DNA of 64,000 nt, from NCBI GenBank assembly GCA_913775305.1, contig CAJYIY010000084.1, forward strand, positions 1 to 64,000, read 5' to 3'. Both the position numbers and the translations under genes were made by a program. Source of the stretch: an uncultured Erwinia sp. (lineage in GTDB: Bacteria > Pseudomonadota > Gammaproteobacteria > Enterobacterales > Enterobacteriaceae). Positions within the stretch are counted from its first letter, which is position 1, and every line of letters starts with the position of its first letter. Under the pieces are notes generated by a model, which was not told the DNA's origin, made no database searches, and was given only the letters and a program-made list of their open reading frames with translations. Below, piece after piece: positions 10,571 through 21,803 of the stretch.

Positions 10571-11665
10571 GTGGATTTACTCAATATGAGTACTGAGCTT
10601 GCACTGACTTTTATTTTTTCGCTGGCGTTTTTGTTTTTTGCGCGCAAGGCAGCTAAAAAAATCGGTCTGGTTGACAGACCCAACTATCGTAAGCGTCATC
10701 AGGGTGTCATTCCTCTGGTGGGGGGGATTTCTGTTTTTGCCGGTAGCTGCTTTGCTTTCGCCATTTCCGATTACTACATTCCTCATTTCATGCTGTATCT
10801 GGCGTGTGCAGGCTGCCTGGTTCTGGTTGGTGCCCTCGATGACCGTTTTGATATCAGTGTAAAATTTCGCGCGGTCGTTCAGGCTGGCGTTGCCGTGGTG
10901 ATGATGGTTAAGGCCAAGCTGTATCTGTTTAGTCTGGGTCATCTCTTCGGCCCCTGGGAACTGGTCGTAGGCCCGTTTGGCTATGTACTGACGCTGTTTG
11001 CCGTCTGGGCCGCTATCAACGCCTTCAATATGGTTGATGGTATTGATGGCCTGCTGGGAGGGCTTTCCTGTGTGTCTTTTATGGCGATGGGGATCATCCT
11101 GCTGTTTGACGGCCAGACCAGCCTGGCAATGTGGTGTTTTACGATGATCGCTGCGATTGTCCCCTATATCCTGCTCAATCTCGGCATGTTTGGCGGTCGC
11201 TATAAAGTCTTTATGGGCGACGCCGGAAGTACCCTGATTGGTTTCACGATTATCTGGATCCTGCTGGCAGCCACCCAGGGTGAAAGCCATCCGATCACTC
11301 CGGTCACTGCCCTGTGGTTGATCGCTATTCCTTTGATGGATATGGTCGCTATTATGTACCGCCGTCTTAGCAAAGGGATGAGCCCTTTCTCGGCAGACCG
11401 TCAGCATATTCATCACCTTATTATGCGCGCGGGCTTCACCTCGCGGCAGGCGTTTATGCTGATTACGCTGGCAGCCGCGCTGCTGGCGGCGATTGGCGTA
11501 CTGGGCGAATATCTGAGTTTTACCCCAGAGTGGGTCATGCTGATCCTGTTTTTGTTGGCTTTTATGCTTTACGGCTACTGCATAAAACGGGCCTGGCGCG
11601 TTGCGCGGATGATCAAGCGAGTCAAGCGTCGACTGCGTAACAACAACGACAGCAAAATTTTTTAA
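10571..11665 (+). CDS. wecA: UDP-GlcNAc:undecaprenyl-phosphate GlcNAc-1-phosphate transferase
   Basis: The protein has 364 residues, about eleven membrane spans, and belongs to the PNPT family. WecA makes lipid I of ECA by moving GlcNAc-1-P from UDP-GlcNAc to undecaprenyl phosphate; it often also starts O-antigen. The metal-binding LDDRFDI is near residue 94, followed by NAFNMVDGIDGLLGG, the catalytic FMGDAGSTLIGF and the cytoplasmic HIHHL. The start is GTG at 10571, aligned with the E. coli N-terminus and preceded by AGAGAG. It is the first gene of the ECA operon. Codons 51-53 contain a run of seven G. Confidence 0.97.
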   Translation: MDLLNMSTELALTFIFSLAFLFFARKAAKKIGLVDRPNYRKRHQGVIPLVGGISVFAGSCFAFAISDYYIPHFMLYLACAGCLVLVGALDDRFDISVKFRAVVQAGVAVVMMVKAKLYLFSLGHLFGPWELVVGPFGYVLTLFAVWAAINAFNMVDGIDGLLGGLSCVSFMAMGIILLFDGQTSLAMWCFTMIAAIVPYILLNLGMFGGRYKVFMGDAGSTLIGFTIIWILLAATQGESHPITPVTALWLIAIPLMDMVAIMYRRLSKGMSPFSADRQHIHHLIMRAGFTSRQAFMLITLAAALLAAIGVLGEYLSFTPEWVMLILFLLAFMLYGYCIKRAWRVARMIKRVKRRLRNNNDSKIF

Positions 11666-11702
11666 CTGATTGATAGATGCCCTGACAATAAGGAAATGAT
11701 GT

Positions 11703-12764
11703 ATGACCCATCCTGTTGCTGCCGATAACGAGCTGGATATTCGCGGTCTTTGCTGCGCGCTATGGCGCGGTAAACTCTGGATTATCGGCGGAGGAATGCT
11801 GTTTGCTCTGTTGGCCTGGATCTACACGCTGCTGGTCACGCCGAAATGGAGCACTACCGCTATTACCGACCGACCCACAGTTAACATGCTGTCCGGTTTC
11901 TATTCCCAGCAACAATTCCTCAATAATCTGGATCAGCGTGCCGGAAATCTCAGCCTGAACGCACTGCAGCCAACGGTGATGGATGAAGCTTACCAGGAAT
12001 TTATCATGCAGCTTTCCGCCTGGGACACCCGCCGCGATTTCTGGCTGCAATCTGATTATTACAAACAGCGTCAAACCGACAGCGCGCGCGAAAATGCGGC
12101 ATTGCTGGATGAACTGATTGCAAATATCCAGTTCCAACCGGCAGACGCGGCGAAAAACATCAACGATACCGTTAAGCTGATAGCTGAAACCTCGGTGGAT
12201 GCTAATACGCTGCTGCGCCAGTATGTGGCTTTTGCCAATGCACGTGCTACCGCGCATCTGACTGAAGAGCTGGCCGGGGCCTGGGCGGCACGCAGTATCC
12301 AGCTGAAAGCGCAGATTAAGCGTCAGGAAGCCGTTGCCAATGCGATTTACGATCGTGAGATCCACAGCGTCGAGCAGGCGTTGAAGATAGCTCAGCAGCA
12401 GGGCTTCGAACAGATTAAAACCGATACCCCTTCCGAACAGTTACCGGATTCCGAGCTGTTCCTGCTGGGGCGACCGATGCTGCAGGCGCGGCTGGAAAAC
12501 CTGCGTGCCAGCGGCCCTTCTTACGATCTTGAGTACGATCAGAACCGTGCCATGCTGGCCACGCTCAATGTCGGTCCGACGCTGGTGAAGTCATTCCAGA
12601 CCTGGCGCTATCTGCGCACGCCGGAAGAACCGGTAACCCGCGACAGCCCGCGTCGTCTGTTATTGATGGTTATGTGGGGAGCGGTAGGTGCCCTCGCTGG
12701 CGCAGGGACCGCGCTGATACGCCGACCTCGCAAGGGTCATGTTGTTAATCAACGGACGAATTGA
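11703..12764 (+). CDS. wzzE: ECA polysaccharide chain-length modulator
   Basis: The protein has 353 residues with the polysaccharide co-polymerase topology. One membrane span lies near residues 29-48, a large periplasmic helical domain follows, and a second span lies near 318-338 after the proline-rich [13 protein letters not shown] motif. WzzE sets the modal length of ECA chains together with Wzy[10 protein letters not shown] near the N-terminus and the closing motif match the E. coli protein. It lies 37 bp after wecA. Confidence 0.95.
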   Translation: MTHPVAADNELDIRGLCCALWRGKLWIIGGGMLFALLAWIYTLLVTPKWSTTAITDRPTVNMLSGFYSQQQFLNNLDQRAGNLSLNALQPTVMDEAYQEFIMQLSAWDTRRDFWLQSDYYKQRQTDSARENAALLDELIANIQFQPADAAKNINDTVKLIAETSVDANTLLRQYVAFANARATAHLTEELAGAWAARSIQLKAQIKRQEAVANAIYDREIHSVEQALKIAQQQGFEQIKTDTPSEQLPDSELFLLGRPMLQARLENLRASGPSYDLEYDQNRAMLATLNVGPTLVKSFQTWRYLRTPEEPVTRDSPRRLLLMVMWGAVGALAGAGTALIRRPRKGHVVNQRTN

Positions 12765-12774
12765 GAGAGCGACG

Positions 12775-13905
12775 GTGAAAGTATTAACGGTTTTTGGCAC
12801 GCGCCCTGAGGCGATAAAGATGGCTCCGCTGGTCCATGCGCTGGGGCAGGATCATGAAATAGAGTCTCGTCTGTGCGTCACCGCCCAGCATCGTGAAATG
12901 CTGGATCAGGTTCTGCATCTGTTTTCACTGGTGCCGGATTACGATCTGAATATCATGCGTCCGGGGCAGGGGCTGACCGAGATCACCAGCCGCATCCTGG
13001 AAGGACTGAAAACGGTATTTGCTGATTTTACCCCTGATGTGGTGCTGGTGCATGGTGATACCACGACCACGCTGGCAGCCAGCCTCGCGGCGTTCTATCA
13101 CCGTATCCCGGTCGGGCATGTTGAAGCGGGCTTACGTACCGGGGATCTTTACTCACCCTGGCCTGAAGAGGCGAACCGCACGCTGACCGGGCACCTTGCC
13201 AGCTATCATTTTGCGCCGACTGAGCGTTCCCGGCAGAACCTGCTGCGTGAAAACCTGCCTGATTCGCGGGTTTTTGTTACCGGCAATACGGTGATCGACG
13301 CGCTTTTCTGGGTGCGGGATCGCGTGCTGAGCCATGACAATCTGCGCACCAGCCTGGCGGCACGGTATCCGTTCCTGGATGCCGATAAAAAACTGCTGCT
13401 GGTTACCGGGCACCGCCGGGAAAGCTTTGGCGGCGGCTTTGAGCGCATTTGTAACGCGCTGGCGGAGATCGCCCGCCTGCATCCGCAGTTGCAGATTGTC
13501 TATCCGGTCCACCTCAATCCGAACGTCAGCGAGCCGGTGAACCGTATTCTGAAAGGAATCGATAACATCTTTTTGATAGAGCCGCAGGAGTATCTGCCGT
13601 TTGTCTGGCTGATGGATCGTGCCTGGCTGATCCTGACCGACTCCGGAGGTATTCAGGAAGAGGCTCCGTCACTGGGTAAACCGGTGCTGGTAATGCGTGA
13701 TGCGACCGAGCGTCCCGAGGCGATAGAAGCAGGCACGGTCAGACTGGTGGGGACCGATGGTGCCAAAATAGTCAGCGAAGTGACCCGCCTGCTGAGTGAT
13801 GAAGCTGCCTGGCAAACGATGAGTCACGCACATAATCCTTACGGCGACGGACTTGCCTGCAAGCGAATTGTGCAGGCATTAAAAAACAATCGGATTACAT
13901 TATGA
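12775..13905 (+). CDS. wecB: UDP-N-acetylglucosamine 2-epimerase
   Basis: The protein has 376 residues, the E. coli length. It epimerises UDP-GlcNAc to UDP-ManNAc, the precursor for the second ECA sugar. Seen are [17 protein letters not shown] at the N-terminus, [21 protein letters not shown] and [19 protein letters not shown]. The start is the GTG at 12775 with a purine-rich site GAGAGAG upstream; the longer frame from 12739 would overlap wzzE and is not conserved. It overlaps wecC by four bases (ATGA). Confidence 0.97.
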   Translation: MKVLTVFGTRPEAIKMAPLVHALGQDHEIESRLCVTAQHREMLDQVLHLFSLVPDYDLNIMRPGQGLTEITSRILEGLKTVFADFTPDVVLVHGDTTTTLAASLAAFYHRIPVGHVEAGLRTGDLYSPWPEEANRTLTGHLASYHFAPTERSRQNLLRENLPDSRVFVTGNTVIDALFWVRDRVLSHDNLRTSLAARYPFLDADKKLLLVTGHRRESFGGGFERICNALAEIARLHPQLQIVYPVHLNPNVSEPVNRILKGIDNIFLIEPQEYLPFVWLMDRAWLILTDSGGIQEEAPSLGKPVLVMRDATERPEAIEAGTVRLVGTDGAKIVSEVTRLLSDEAAWQTMSHAHNPYGDGLACKRIVQALKNNRITL

Positions 13906-15164
13906 ATTTCAACACCATTTCTGTTATCGGCCTGGGGTATATCGGCCTGCCAACCGCAGCGGCTTTTGCCTCGCGTCAGAAGCAGGTTATCGGCATTGAT
14001 GTAAATGCCCACGCGGTGGACACCATCAATCGCGGTGAGATCCACATTGTTGAACCCGATCTCGATCGGGTGGTGAAAACCGCCGTTGAGGGCGGATTTT
14101 TACGCGCTGCCACCCGGCCGGAACCTGCAGATGCTTTTTTGATAGCCGTTCCTACGCCGTTTGAAGAAAATCACCAGCCCGATATGTCTTATGTGCGCGC
14201 CGCTGCGAATTCGGTTGCACCGGTGCTGAAAAAAGGCGATCTGGTGATCCTCGAGTCCACGTCGCCCGTTGGTGCTACCGAGCAGATGGCGGAATGGCTG
14301 GCCGGTGAACGTCCCGATCTGACCTTTCCACAGCAGGCAGGTGACGCGTCGGATATCCATATTGCCTATTGCCCGGAACGCGTGCTGCCGGGACAGGTGA
14401 TGGTTGAGCTGTTTAAAAACGATCGGGTCATTGGTGGCATGACCGCCGCCAGTTCGCAACGGGCCTGTGACCTGTACAACCTCTTTCTTGAGGGCGAGTG
14501 CGTGGTTACCAACGCCCGAACCGCTGAACTGTGCAAATTAACCGAGAACAGTTTCCGCGACGTCAATATCGCTTTCGCCAATGAACTCTCACTGATCTGC
14601 GCCGAACAGAAAATTAATGTCTGGGAGCTGATCCGCCTGGCTAACCGCCATCCGCGAGTGAATATCCTGCAGCCTGGCCCCGGCGTGGGGGGACACTGTA
14701 TCGCCGTCGATCCGTGGTTTATTGTTGCGCAAAACCCGCAGCAGTCACGTTTAATCCGTACCGCGCGTGAGGTCAATGACGCCAAACCACACTGGGTGCT
14801 GGAGCAGGTGAAACAGCAGATGGCGGAATGCCTGATGACCAGCAACAAGCGCGCCAGTGATCTGAAAATTGCCTGCTTTGGCCTGGCGTTCAAGCCGGAC
14901 ATTGACGATCTGCGGGAAAGTCCGGCGATGCAAGTGACCCGATTAATTGCCGACTGGCATCAGGGCAGCACGCTGGTGGTGGAGCCGCATGTGCAACGCC
15001 TGCCGGAAAAACTACGGGATAAGGTGACGCTGGTGTCGCTGGACGATGCGCTCAGGCAGGCAGATGTCCTGGTGATGCTGGTCGATCATCGCCAGTTTAA
15101 AGCTATCGCGCCTGACGCCGTACAGCAGCGCTTTATCGTTGATACCAAAGGTGTCTGGCGATGA
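13902..15164 (+). CDS. wecC: UDP-N-acetyl-D-mannosamine dehydrogenase
   Basis: The protein has 420 residues, the E. coli length. It oxidises UDP-ManNAc twice with NAD+ to UDP-ManNAcA. The N-terminal NAD-binding motif is [12 protein letters not shown], the central domain has [14 protein letters not shown], and the catalytic cysteine sits in [13 protein letters not shown] near residue 266. Its start overlaps the wecB stop. In E. coli rffG and rffH follow; here the next gene is wecD after 36 bp. Confidence 0.97.
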   Translation: MNFNTISVIGLGYIGLPTAAAFASRQKQVIGIDVNAHAVDTINRGEIHIVEPDLDRVVKTAVEGGFLRAATRPEPADAFLIAVPTPFEENHQPDMSYVRAAANSVAPVLKKGDLVILESTSPVGATEQMAEWLAGERPDLTFPQQAGDASDIHIAYCPERVLPGQVMVELFKNDRVIGGMTAASSQRACDLYNLFLEGECVVTNARTAELCKLTENSFRDVNIAFANELSLICAEQKINVWELIRLANRHPRVNILQPGPGVGGHCIAVDPWFIVAQNPQQSRLIRTAREVNDAKPHWVLEQVKQQMAECLMTSNKRASDLKIACFGLAFKPDIDDLRESPAMQVTRLIADWHQGSTLVVEPHVQRLPEKLRDKVTLVSLDDALRQADVLVMLVDHRQFKAIAPDAVQQRFIVDTKGVWR

Positions 15165-15200
15165 TCACTGCTGCCGCTTTTCCTGTCCGTGGAGGGACGC

Positions 15201-15896
15201 ATGTTCGCCACACTTAAACCTCTCGCCTGGGAAAATGCGTTTTTTCATCAACAGAGTGCCCTGCTGGAACTGCAGGGAGAAACGCCCTTGGATGTCACCC
15301 AACTCGATGACTGGCCGCTGGTGCAGGTCAAGGTACTGGCGCAGCAAAGTGCCGAGCTGGATGCACTCGGTGCTTTGGGATTCCGCATGGTGGAAGGGGA
15401 AGTGGACTGCGTGCTGGGCATGACCCCAGCCGAGCGCCCGACCGGTATTCGTATCGCCCGTGCCGAACATATCCCTGCCCTGCGCCAGGCGGCGAGTGAA
15501 GCCTTCACCTGGAGCCGGTTTCGCGCCCCCTGGTTTGCCGCCGGCGAAAGCGGACGCTTTTACGCGCAGTGGATTGAGAATGCCGTGCGCGGCACCTTCG
15601 ACCACCAATGTTTGCTGGCGGTTGACGAGCAGGGCAGCCTGCAGGGCTTTGTCTCTCTGCGCGAGCTAAATGACGCGACGGCGCGCATAGGGCTACTGGC
15701 CGTGCTCCCTGCTTTCCAGGGCCTGGGGATTGGCCAGCGGCTGATGGATGCGGCAAATGACTGGTGCCGCGCCCGACGCCTGACCCGACTTCACGTTGCC
15801 ACGCAGCAGGGGAATCTTGCTGCGCTGCGCCTCTATCTACGCTGCGGTGGCGTGATTGAACGTACCGCCTACTGGTTATACAGGAAAACGTCATGA
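15201..15896 (+). CDS. wecD: dTDP-4-amino-4,6-dideoxy-D-galactose acetyltransferase
   Basis: The protein has 231 residues (E. coli 224). The C-terminal half is a GNAT acetyltransferase fold, with FDHQCLLAVDEQ and the acetyl-CoA loop PAFQGLGIGQRLMDAAN. It acetylates TDP-fucosamine to TDP-Fuc4NAc, the third ECA sugar donor. The ATG at 15201 has GGAGG five bases upstream; an in-frame GTG at 15189 overlaps that site. The N-terminal half is less conserved than the rest. It overlaps wecE by four bases. Confidence 0.93.
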   Translation: MFATLKPLAWENAFFHQQSALLELQGETPLDVTQLDDWPLVQVKVLAQQSAELDALGALGFRMVEGEVDCVLGMTPAERPTGIRIARAEHIPALRQAASEAFTWSRFRAPWFAAGESGRFYAQWIENAVRGTFDHQCLLAVDEQGSLQGFVSLRELNDATARIGLLAVLPAFQGLGIGQRLMDAANDWCRARRLTRLHVATQQGNLAALRLYLRCGGVIERTAYWLYRKTS

Positions 15897-17023
15897 TCCC
15901 GTTTAATGCGCCACCGGTGGTGGGAACTGAACTCGAATATATGCAGTCGGCTATGAACAGCGGCAAACTGTGCGGCGATGGCGGCTTTACCCGCCGGTGC
16001 CAGCAGTGGATGGAGCAGCGTTTTGGCAGCCGTAAAGTGCTTCTGACCCCTTCCTGTACCGCTTCGCTGGAAATGGCGGCGATCCTGACCGATATCCAAC
16101 CCGGCGATGAAGTGATCATGCCGAGCTATACCTTTGTGTCTACCGCCAATGCTTTCGTTTTGCGCGGTGCCACCATTGTCTTTGTCGACGTGCGTCCGGA
16201 TACGATGAATCTTGACGAGACGCTGATCGAGGCGGCGATCACTGAACGGACGAAAGCCATTGTTCCGGTCCACTACGCCGGCGTAGCCTGCGAGATGGAC
16301 ACCATTATGGCGCTGGCGAAGAAGCATAAGTTATGGGTAATCGAAGATGCGGCGCAGGGGGTGATGTCGACCTATAAGGGGCGCGCGCTGGGCACCATTG
16401 GCCACATTGGCTGTTTCAGCTTCCATGAGACAAAAAACTACACCGCCGGAGGCGAGGGGGGGGCGACGCTGATTAACGATGCCGCGCTGGTTGAGCGTGC
16501 GGAAATCATTCGAGAAAAAGGCACCAATCGCAGCCAGTTCTTCCGCGGTCAGGTGGATAAGTATACCTGGCGTGACATCGGCTCCAGCTATCTGATGGCC
16601 GATCTGCAGGCCGCCTATCTCTGGGCACAGCTGGAAGCCGCAGAGCGCATTAATCAGCAGCGCTTACACCTGTGGCAAAATTACCACACCGCACTGCAGC
16701 CGTTCGCGGTGAGCGGTCGAATCGAGCTGCCGACCATCCCTGCTGAGTGCGAACACAATGCGCATATGTTTTACCTGAAGCTGCGTGATAACGACGATCG
16801 CACTGCGCTGATTTCCTGGCTGAAAGAGGCCGAAATCATGGCGGTATTCCACTATATCCCGCTGCACAGCTCACCGGCCGGGCAGCGCTTTGGCCGGTTC
16901 CACGGTAGCGATCGCTACACCCAACCGGACAGCGATCGCCTGCTGAGGCTGCCGCTGTTTTATAACCTTTCTGATAATAATCAGAAAACGGTAATCGGCT
17001 CGTTACGCAGTTATCTTTCCTGA
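15893..17023 (+). CDS. wecE: dTDP-4-dehydro-6-deoxy-D-glucose 4-transaminase
   Basis: The protein has 376 residues, the E. coli length, in the DegT/DnrJ/EryC1 family. It uses PLP and glutamate to make dTDP-4-amino-4,6-dideoxygalactose. The PLP lysine is K181 in FHETKNYTAGGEGG; PSYTFVSTANAF and EDAAQGVMSTYKG are also present. Its substrate is normally made by RffH and RffG, whose genes are absent from this operon. A run of eight G lies in codons near residue 187. Confidence 0.97.
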   Translation: MIPFNAPPVVGTELEYMQSAMNSGKLCGDGGFTRRCQQWMEQRFGSRKVLLTPSCTASLEMAAILTDIQPGDEVIMPSYTFVSTANAFVLRGATIVFVDVRPDTMNLDETLIEAAITERTKAIVPVHYAGVACEMDTIMALAKKHKLWVIEDAAQGVMSTYKGRALGTIGHIGCFSFHETKNYTAGGEGGATLINDAALVERAEIIREKGTNRSQFFRGQVDKYTWRDIGSSYLMADLQAAYLWAQLEAAERINQQRLHLWQNYHTALQPFAVSGRIELPTIPAECEHNAHMFYLKLRDNDDRTALISWLKEAEIMAVFHYIPLHSSPAGQRFGRFHGSDRYTQPDSDRLLRLPLFYNLSDNNQKTVIGSLRSYLS

Positions 17024-17024
17024 T

Positions 17025-18275
17025 ATGTCGCTGGCCAGAGCTTCAGTGTGGACTGCCACGTCGACACTGATAAAAATTGCCACCGGGTTGCTGGTGGTCA
17101 AGATGTTGGCGATCTCGTACGGGCCGTCGGGCGTGGGGCTGGCGGGTAACTTTCGCCAGCTAATTACCGTGCTGGGCGTGCTGGCAGGGGCGGGAATATT
17201 TAACGGTGTGACTAAGCTGGTGGCGCAGCATCAGCAGCAGCCATTGGAACTTCGGGCGGTAACCGGCACGGCTGCGGCCCTGGTGCTGGGTTTCTCGCTG
17301 CTGCTGGCGGTCGGTTTTCTGCTGTTTGCTGCTCCCATCAGCCAGGCGCTGTTTGATGATACAAAGTATCAGCAGGTTATTCGTATTGTGGCGTTTTTGC
17401 AGCTGGGTATCGCCTGGGCTAACCTGGCTCTGGCGATTGTCAAAGGCTTCCGCGATGCGGCCGGAAATGCGCTGGCGCTGATTGTGGGCAGCATCATTGG
17501 CGTGGCGGCTTGGTTTATCTGCTACTGGCTGGGAGGCTACAGTGGCGCGCTGGTTGGGCTGGCGATGGTGCCTGCGCTGGTGGCGATCCCGGCACTGGCG
17601 GTGCTGGTGCGGCGAGACCATCTGCCAGTGCGCTATCTGCTGCCGATGTGGCAGCCGCAGTATGCCCGTCAACTCGGCAAGTTCACCCTGATGGCGCTGA
17701 TAACTGCCGTAACGCTGCCGGTGGCATGGGTCATGATGCGAAACCTGCTACAGGAGCATGCAGGATGGGAGCAGGTGGGACTCTGGCAGGGCGTGAGCAG
17801 CATCTCAGACGCCTATCTGCAGTTTATTACCGCCTCGTTTAGCGTCTGGCTGTTGCCAACGCTGGCGCGTCTGGACAATAAGGCGGATATTTCTCGTGAG
17901 ATCCTTCGCGCGCTGCGCTTTGTGCTACCCGCAGTGATGGCGGCGAGTTTCTGCGTCTGGTTACTGCGTGACTTCGCTATCTGGCTGCTGTTTTCCAGTC
18001 AGTTTACCGGCATGCGCGATCTGTTTGTCTGGCAGCTGACAGGCGACGTGCTCAAGGTCGGTTGCTATGTCTTTGGCTATCTGGTGATTGCTAAGGCATC
18101 ACTGCGTTTTTACATTCTTACGGAAGTCAGCCAGTTTATTCTGCTGACGGGCTTTTCCCGCTGGCTGATCCCGCTGCATGGTGCGGCAGGAGCAGCGCAG
18201 GCATATATGGCGACCTATATCGCTTATTTCGCGCTCTGTGCGGGCGTATTTCTTCTTTACCGTAGACGATCATGA
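17025..18275 (+). CDS. wzxE: Lipid III (ECA repeat) flippase
   Basis: The protein has 416 residues, the E. coli length, with about twelve membrane spans of the MOP/polysaccharide transporter superfamily. It moves undecaprenyl-linked trisaccharide across the inner membrane. Conserved pieces include [38 protein letters not shown] and [10 protein letters not shown]. It starts one base after the wecE stop and overlaps wecF by four bases. Confidence 0.96.
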   Translation: MSLARASVWTATSTLIKIATGLLVVKMLAISYGPSGVGLAGNFRQLITVLGVLAGAGIFNGVTKLVAQHQQQPLELRAVTGTAAALVLGFSLLLAVGFLLFAAPISQALFDDTKYQQVIRIVAFLQLGIAWANLALAIVKGFRDAAGNALALIVGSIIGVAAWFICYWLGGYSGALVGLAMVPALVAIPALAVLVRRDHLPVRYLLPMWQPQYARQLGKFTLMALITAVTLPVAWVMMRNLLQEHAGWEQVGLWQGVSSISDAYLQFITASFSVWLLPTLARLDNKADISREILRALRFVLPAVMAASFCVWLLRDFAIWLLFSSQFTGMRDLFVWQLTGDVLKVGCYVFGYLVIAKASLRFYILTEVSQFILLTGFSRWLIPLHGAAGAAQAYMATYIAYFALCAGVFLLYRRRS

Positions 18276-19348
18276 CCACAGTAATCCATCTATTAGGCTC
18301 GGATATACCGCATCATAATCAGACGGTTCTGGGCTTTTTTAACCAGGTAATCTGTGACGAGGTGCCCACGAGGGCCCCGCGTCAGTTCTGGCTGGTTTCG
18401 AACCAGCCCTCTGTAGCTGAACAGTATGTCCGGCTGCAGGTCCGTGTGTTTACTGACAAAAATTCGCTGGCTGAAGCGGTTATCGCACTGGCTCGCCAGC
18501 AGCGTGACACGCGGTTCTTTTGCCACGGGCAGTTTAACCCCAAGCTCTGGCTGGCGCTGCTGGTGGGTCAGATTTCCCGCACCCAGCTTTACTGGCATAT
18601 CTGGGGGGCCGATCTGTACGAGGAGGCTGGTGGCCTGAAATTCCGCCTGTTTTATTTACTGCGTCGGCAGGCACAGAAGCGGGTGGCAAGGGTATTTGCC
18701 ACCCGGGGAGACATCAACCATTTTCATCAGCGTCATCCTCATGTTCCCGCATCGCTGCTCTATTTCCCAACGCGGCTGGCATCAAATGTACCGAGCGCTC
18801 AGCAGCAGCAGGGACCACTGACGATCCTGCTGGGTAATTCTGGCGATGCCAGCAATCGCCATATTCAGGCGCTTCAGGAGATTCACCAGCAGTTCGGTCA
18901 GGAGGTGAAGGTGGTTGTGCCACTCGGCTATCCGGCGAACAACGAAGCCTATATTGCACGCGTTCGTGCCGCAGCGGATGCGCTGTTCACCCGCGGTCAG
19001 GTTGCGCTGATGACGGAAAAGCTGGCGTTCAGTGACTATCTGCAGCTCATCTCACGCTGCGATCTCGGCTGGTTTATCTTCGAGCGTCAGCAGGGGATCG
19101 GCACGCTGTGTCTGCTGATTCAGGCCAATATTCCTTTCGTCCTGAGTCGTAAAAATCCGTTCTGGCAGGACCTGGTTGAGCAGCAGGTGCCGGTACTGTT
19201 TACCGGTGATGCGCTGAATGCCGCGACGGTTGGCGAGGCGCAGCGCCAGCTGAGCCTGATGGATAAGTCGCAGATTGCCTTTTTTGAGCCGGGCTACCTG
19301 GCGGGCTGGCAGCAGGCACTGCGTCTGGTCGAGGGAGAAAGCGCATGA
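18272..19348 (+). CDS. wecF: TDP-Fuc4NAc:lipid II Fuc4NAc transferase
   Basis: The protein has 358 residues (E. coli 359), glycosyltransferase family 56. It adds Fuc4NAc to lipid II to give lipid III on the cytoplasmic face. Matching pieces are [13 protein letters not shown] at the N-terminus, [22 protein letters not shown] and [14 protein letters not shown]. There is no membrane span. It overlaps wzxE and wzyE by four bases each, which suggests translational coupling. Confidence 0.95.
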   Translation: MTTVIHLLGSDIPHHNQTVLGFFNQVICDEVPTRAPRQFWLVSNQPSVAEQYVRLQVRVFTDKNSLAEAVIALARQQRDTRFFCHGQFNPKLWLALLVGQISRTQLYWHIWGADLYEEAGGLKFRLFYLLRRQAQKRVARVFATRGDINHFHQRHPHVPASLLYFPTRLASNVPSAQQQQGPLTILLGNSGDASNRHIQALQEIHQQFGQEVKVVVPLGYPANNEAYIARVRAAADALFTRGQVALMTEKLAFSDYLQLISRCDLGWFIFERQQGIGTLCLLIQANIPFVLSRKNPFWQDLVEQQVPVLFTGDALNAATVGEAQRQLSLMDKSQIAFFEPGYLAGWQQALRLVEGESA

Positions 19349-20712
19349 CCTTATCAGAATTTTCAGGACTGCTGATCGTCTGGCTGATATGCGCAGGATT
19401 TATTCTGACGCTGACCTGGCGCGAGTTTCGACGGGTACGGTTCAATTTTAATGTCTTTTTCTCGCTGCTGTTTCTGCTGACCTTTTTCTTCGGCTTTCCG
19501 TTTACCAGCATACTGGTGTTTGGCTTTGACGTTGCCGTGGTGCCGCCGGAATACTTGCTGCAGGCGATGCTGGCGGCAGGCTGTTTCTACGCTATCTACT
19601 ATATAAGCTATAAAACCCGGCTGCGTGCACGCGTCACCGGGCCTGTGCGTCAGGTGTTCACCATCAACCGTGTGGAGGCTAACCTGAGCTGGATACTGCT
19701 GGCGCTGGTTGCGCTGGGTACGGTCAGCGTGTTTTTTATGCACAATGGCTTCCTGCTCTTCAAGCTGCACAGCTACAGTCAAATTTTCTCTGCGGATGTC
19801 TCGGGCGTTGCCCTGAAGCGCTTTTTCTACTTCTTTATCCCGGCAATGCTGGTGGTCTATTTCCTGAAGCAGGATTTACGCGGCTGGTTGCTGTTTTTGA
19901 TCGGTACTGTTGCCTTCGGACTGCTTACCTATGTGATTGTTGGCGGCACCCGAGCCAATATTATTATTGCCTTCGCCCTGTTTCTGTTTATCGGCATTAT
20001 CCGTGGCTGGATCACCCTGTGGATGCTGGTGCTGGCGGGCGTCGGCGGGATTGTCGGCATGTTCTGGCTGGCGTTGAAGCGCTACAACCTGGACGTCAGC
20101 GGTTCTGAGGCATTCTATACCTTCCTCTATCTCACCCGCGATACGTTCTCGCCGTGGGAAAACCTGGGGTTACTGCTGCAAAACTACGACAAAATCAACT
20201 TCCAGGGGCTGGCACCCATCATACGGGATTTCTACGTGTTTATCCCCAGCTGGCTGTGGCATGGCCGCCCTTCGCTGGTGTTGAACAGCGCGAACTATTT
20301 CACCTGGGAAGTGCTGGATAACCACTCCGGGCTGGCGATATCGCCGACGCTTATCGGCTCGCTGCTGGTGATGGGGGGGGCACTGTTTATCCCCCTGGGT
20401 GCCGTTGCCGTCGGATTGATTATTAAATGGTTTGACTGGCTGTATGAGAAAGGTCAGCAGGAAGAGAATCGTTACAAGGCCGCGATCCTGCAAAGCTTCT
20501 GCTTTGGCGCGGTGTTTAACATGATCGTACTGGCACGAGAAGGTCTGGATGCGTTTGTCTCCAGGGTGGTGTTCTTTTGTATCATTTTCGCCATCTGTGT
20601 GGTGGTGGCGAAGCTGCTTTACTGGTTACTCGATAGCGCCGGGTTAGTCCGCCATCGTAGCCGTATTCGACCGCTTGCCGCGCAGTCCGATGCCGCAAGC
20701 GGGCCGTTTTGA
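19345..20712 (+). CDS. wzyE: ECA polymerase
   Basis: The protein has 455 residues (E. coli 450), a polytopic membrane protein with about eleven to twelve spans and large periplasmic loops. It polymerises flipped lipid III repeats in the periplasm. The conserved pieces [28 protein letters not shown] and FVSRVVFF support the call. The C-terminal tail (residues about 435-455) is poorly conserved. A run of eight G lies in the gene near base 20373 (two GGG glycine codons). Confidence 0.94.
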   Translation: MTLSEFSGLLIVWLICAGFILTLTWREFRRVRFNFNVFFSLLFLLTFFFGFPFTSILVFGFDVAVVPPEYLLQAMLAAGCFYAIYYISYKTRLRARVTGPVRQVFTINRVEANLSWILLALVALGTVSVFFMHNGFLLFKLHSYSQIFSADVSGVALKRFFYFFIPAMLVVYFLKQDLRGWLLFLIGTVAFGLLTYVIVGGTRANIIIAFALFLFIGIIRGWITLWMLVLAGVGGIVGMFWLALKRYNLDVSGSEAFYTFLYLTRDTFSPWENLGLLLQNYDKINFQGLAPIIRDFYVFIPSWLWHGRPSLVLNSANYFTWEVLDNHSGLAISPTLIGSLLVMGGALFIPLGAVAVGLIIKWFDWLYEKGQQEENRYKAAILQSFCFGAVFNMIVLAREGLDAFVSRVVFFCIIFAICVVVAKLLYWLLDSAGLVRHRSRIRPLAAQSDAASGPF

Positions 20713-20734
20713 TTTCAGACTTAAGGTAAATACC

Positions 20735-21475
20735 ATGCATGCCTCTGTAACCGTGCCGCAGTATCAGATTCGCGGCCTGTCTCTGGCCGGATTCCGCAAT
20801 ATGGCGGAGTTTGTGGACTATCTCAATCAGGACGGAAAGCTGAAGAGTGGAACGCTGGTGGCCATCAATGCTGAAAAGGTGCTGACGGCGGAAAACGATG
20901 CCGAAATTTTTCAGCTGATTGCCGCTGCTGAATACCGGTATGCCGACGGTATCAGCATCGTCCGTTCGATTCGTAAGAAGTACCCACAGGCCCGGGTGTC
21001 CCGTATTGCCGGAGCCGATCTGTGGGAAGCGCTGATGGAGCGTGCCGGGCGTGAGGGGACACCGGTGTTCCTGATTGGCGGGCGTCCAGACGTTCTTGAG
21101 CAAACGCAGGATAAACTACGACGTCAGTGGAATGTGAATATTGTTGGTGCGCAGGATGGCTACTTTACGCCAGACCAGCGCGATGCAGTGCTGGCGCGTA
21201 TTGTTGCCAGCGGAGCAAAGCTGGTGACGGTAGCAATGGGATCGCCGCGGCAGGAGATACTGATGCGCGACTGCAAGGCCGTCTACCCGGATGCGCTGTA
21301 TATGGGCGTGGGGGGCACTTACGACGTGTTCACCGGGCATGTCAAACGTGCACCTAAAATTTGGCAAAAAATGGGGTTGGAGTGGCTCTACCGTTTACTT
21401 TCACAGCCGTCGCGTTTAAAACGACAGCTGAGACTGCTGAAATATCTCAACTATCACTGGAAAGGCGATCTTTAA
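20735..21475 (+). CDS. wecG: UDP-ManNAcA transferase of ECA (lipid II synthesis)
   Basis: The protein has 246 residues, the E. coli length, in the WecG/TagA/CpsF family (GT26). It adds ManNAcA to lipid I. Seen are [50 protein letters not shown] and [18 protein letters not shown]. The frame stays open up to 20675 inside wzyE, but the family start is ATG 20735, 22 bp after wzyE. It is the last gene of the ECA operon; yifK, which follows in E. coli, is absent. Confidence 0.96.
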   Translation: MHASVTVPQYQIRGLSLAGFRNMAEFVDYLNQDGKLKSGTLVAINAEKVLTAENDAEIFQLIAAAEYRYADGISIVRSIRKKYPQARVSRIAGADLWEALMERAGREGTPVFLIGGRPDVLEQTQDKLRRQWNVNIVGAQDGYFTPDQRDAVLARIVASGAKLVTVAMGSPRQEILMRDCKAVYPDALYMGVGGTYDVFTGHVKRAPKIWQKMGLEWLYRLLSQPSRLKRQLRLLKYLNYHWKGDL

Positions 21476-21603
21476 TTTTGGGTAAACGGCGGCGGTAATA
21501 CGTTGCTGCAGAGGTTTTTCCGCACGAAAAGGCGGAAAAATGCTGCGAGTTTAGACGGAATGCACAAAGCGTAATCAAACGCGTTTTTTTGTGAAAAAAG
21601 CAC

Positions 21604-21632
21604 TGGACAGGTAAGGCTCCTGTCCGTAGTAT
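21604..21632 (+). promoter_or_regulatory. Promoter of the tRNA operon
   Basis: A TGGACA -35 (21604-21609) and a TAGTAT -10 (21627-21632) stand exactly 17 bp apart, about 20 bp before the Arg tRNA. The stretch after the -10 is GC-rich, as in stable-RNA promoters under stringent control. Confidence 0.75.
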
Positions 21633-21653
21633 GCACATCCGCAACGGCGCTAC

Positions 21654-21730
<77 letters not shown>

Positions 21731-21803
21731 TTAAGTTTGTGCGCAAGAGCTGCGGTGGTAACATTTACCGCGTTATAAGTAGTAAGCAGTCAGAAGTAGT
21801 TGT

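Noticed and set aside
10577..11416. 279-codon minus-strand open frame inside wecA
   Set aside because: Antisense shadow; His/Gln-rich composition typical of reversed hydrophobic codons.
21515..21540. TTTTTCCGC / GCGGAAAAA stem after wecG as its terminator
   Set aside because: The T's precede and the A's follow the stem on both strands, so it lacks the terminal U tract; it may be a structural hairpin only.
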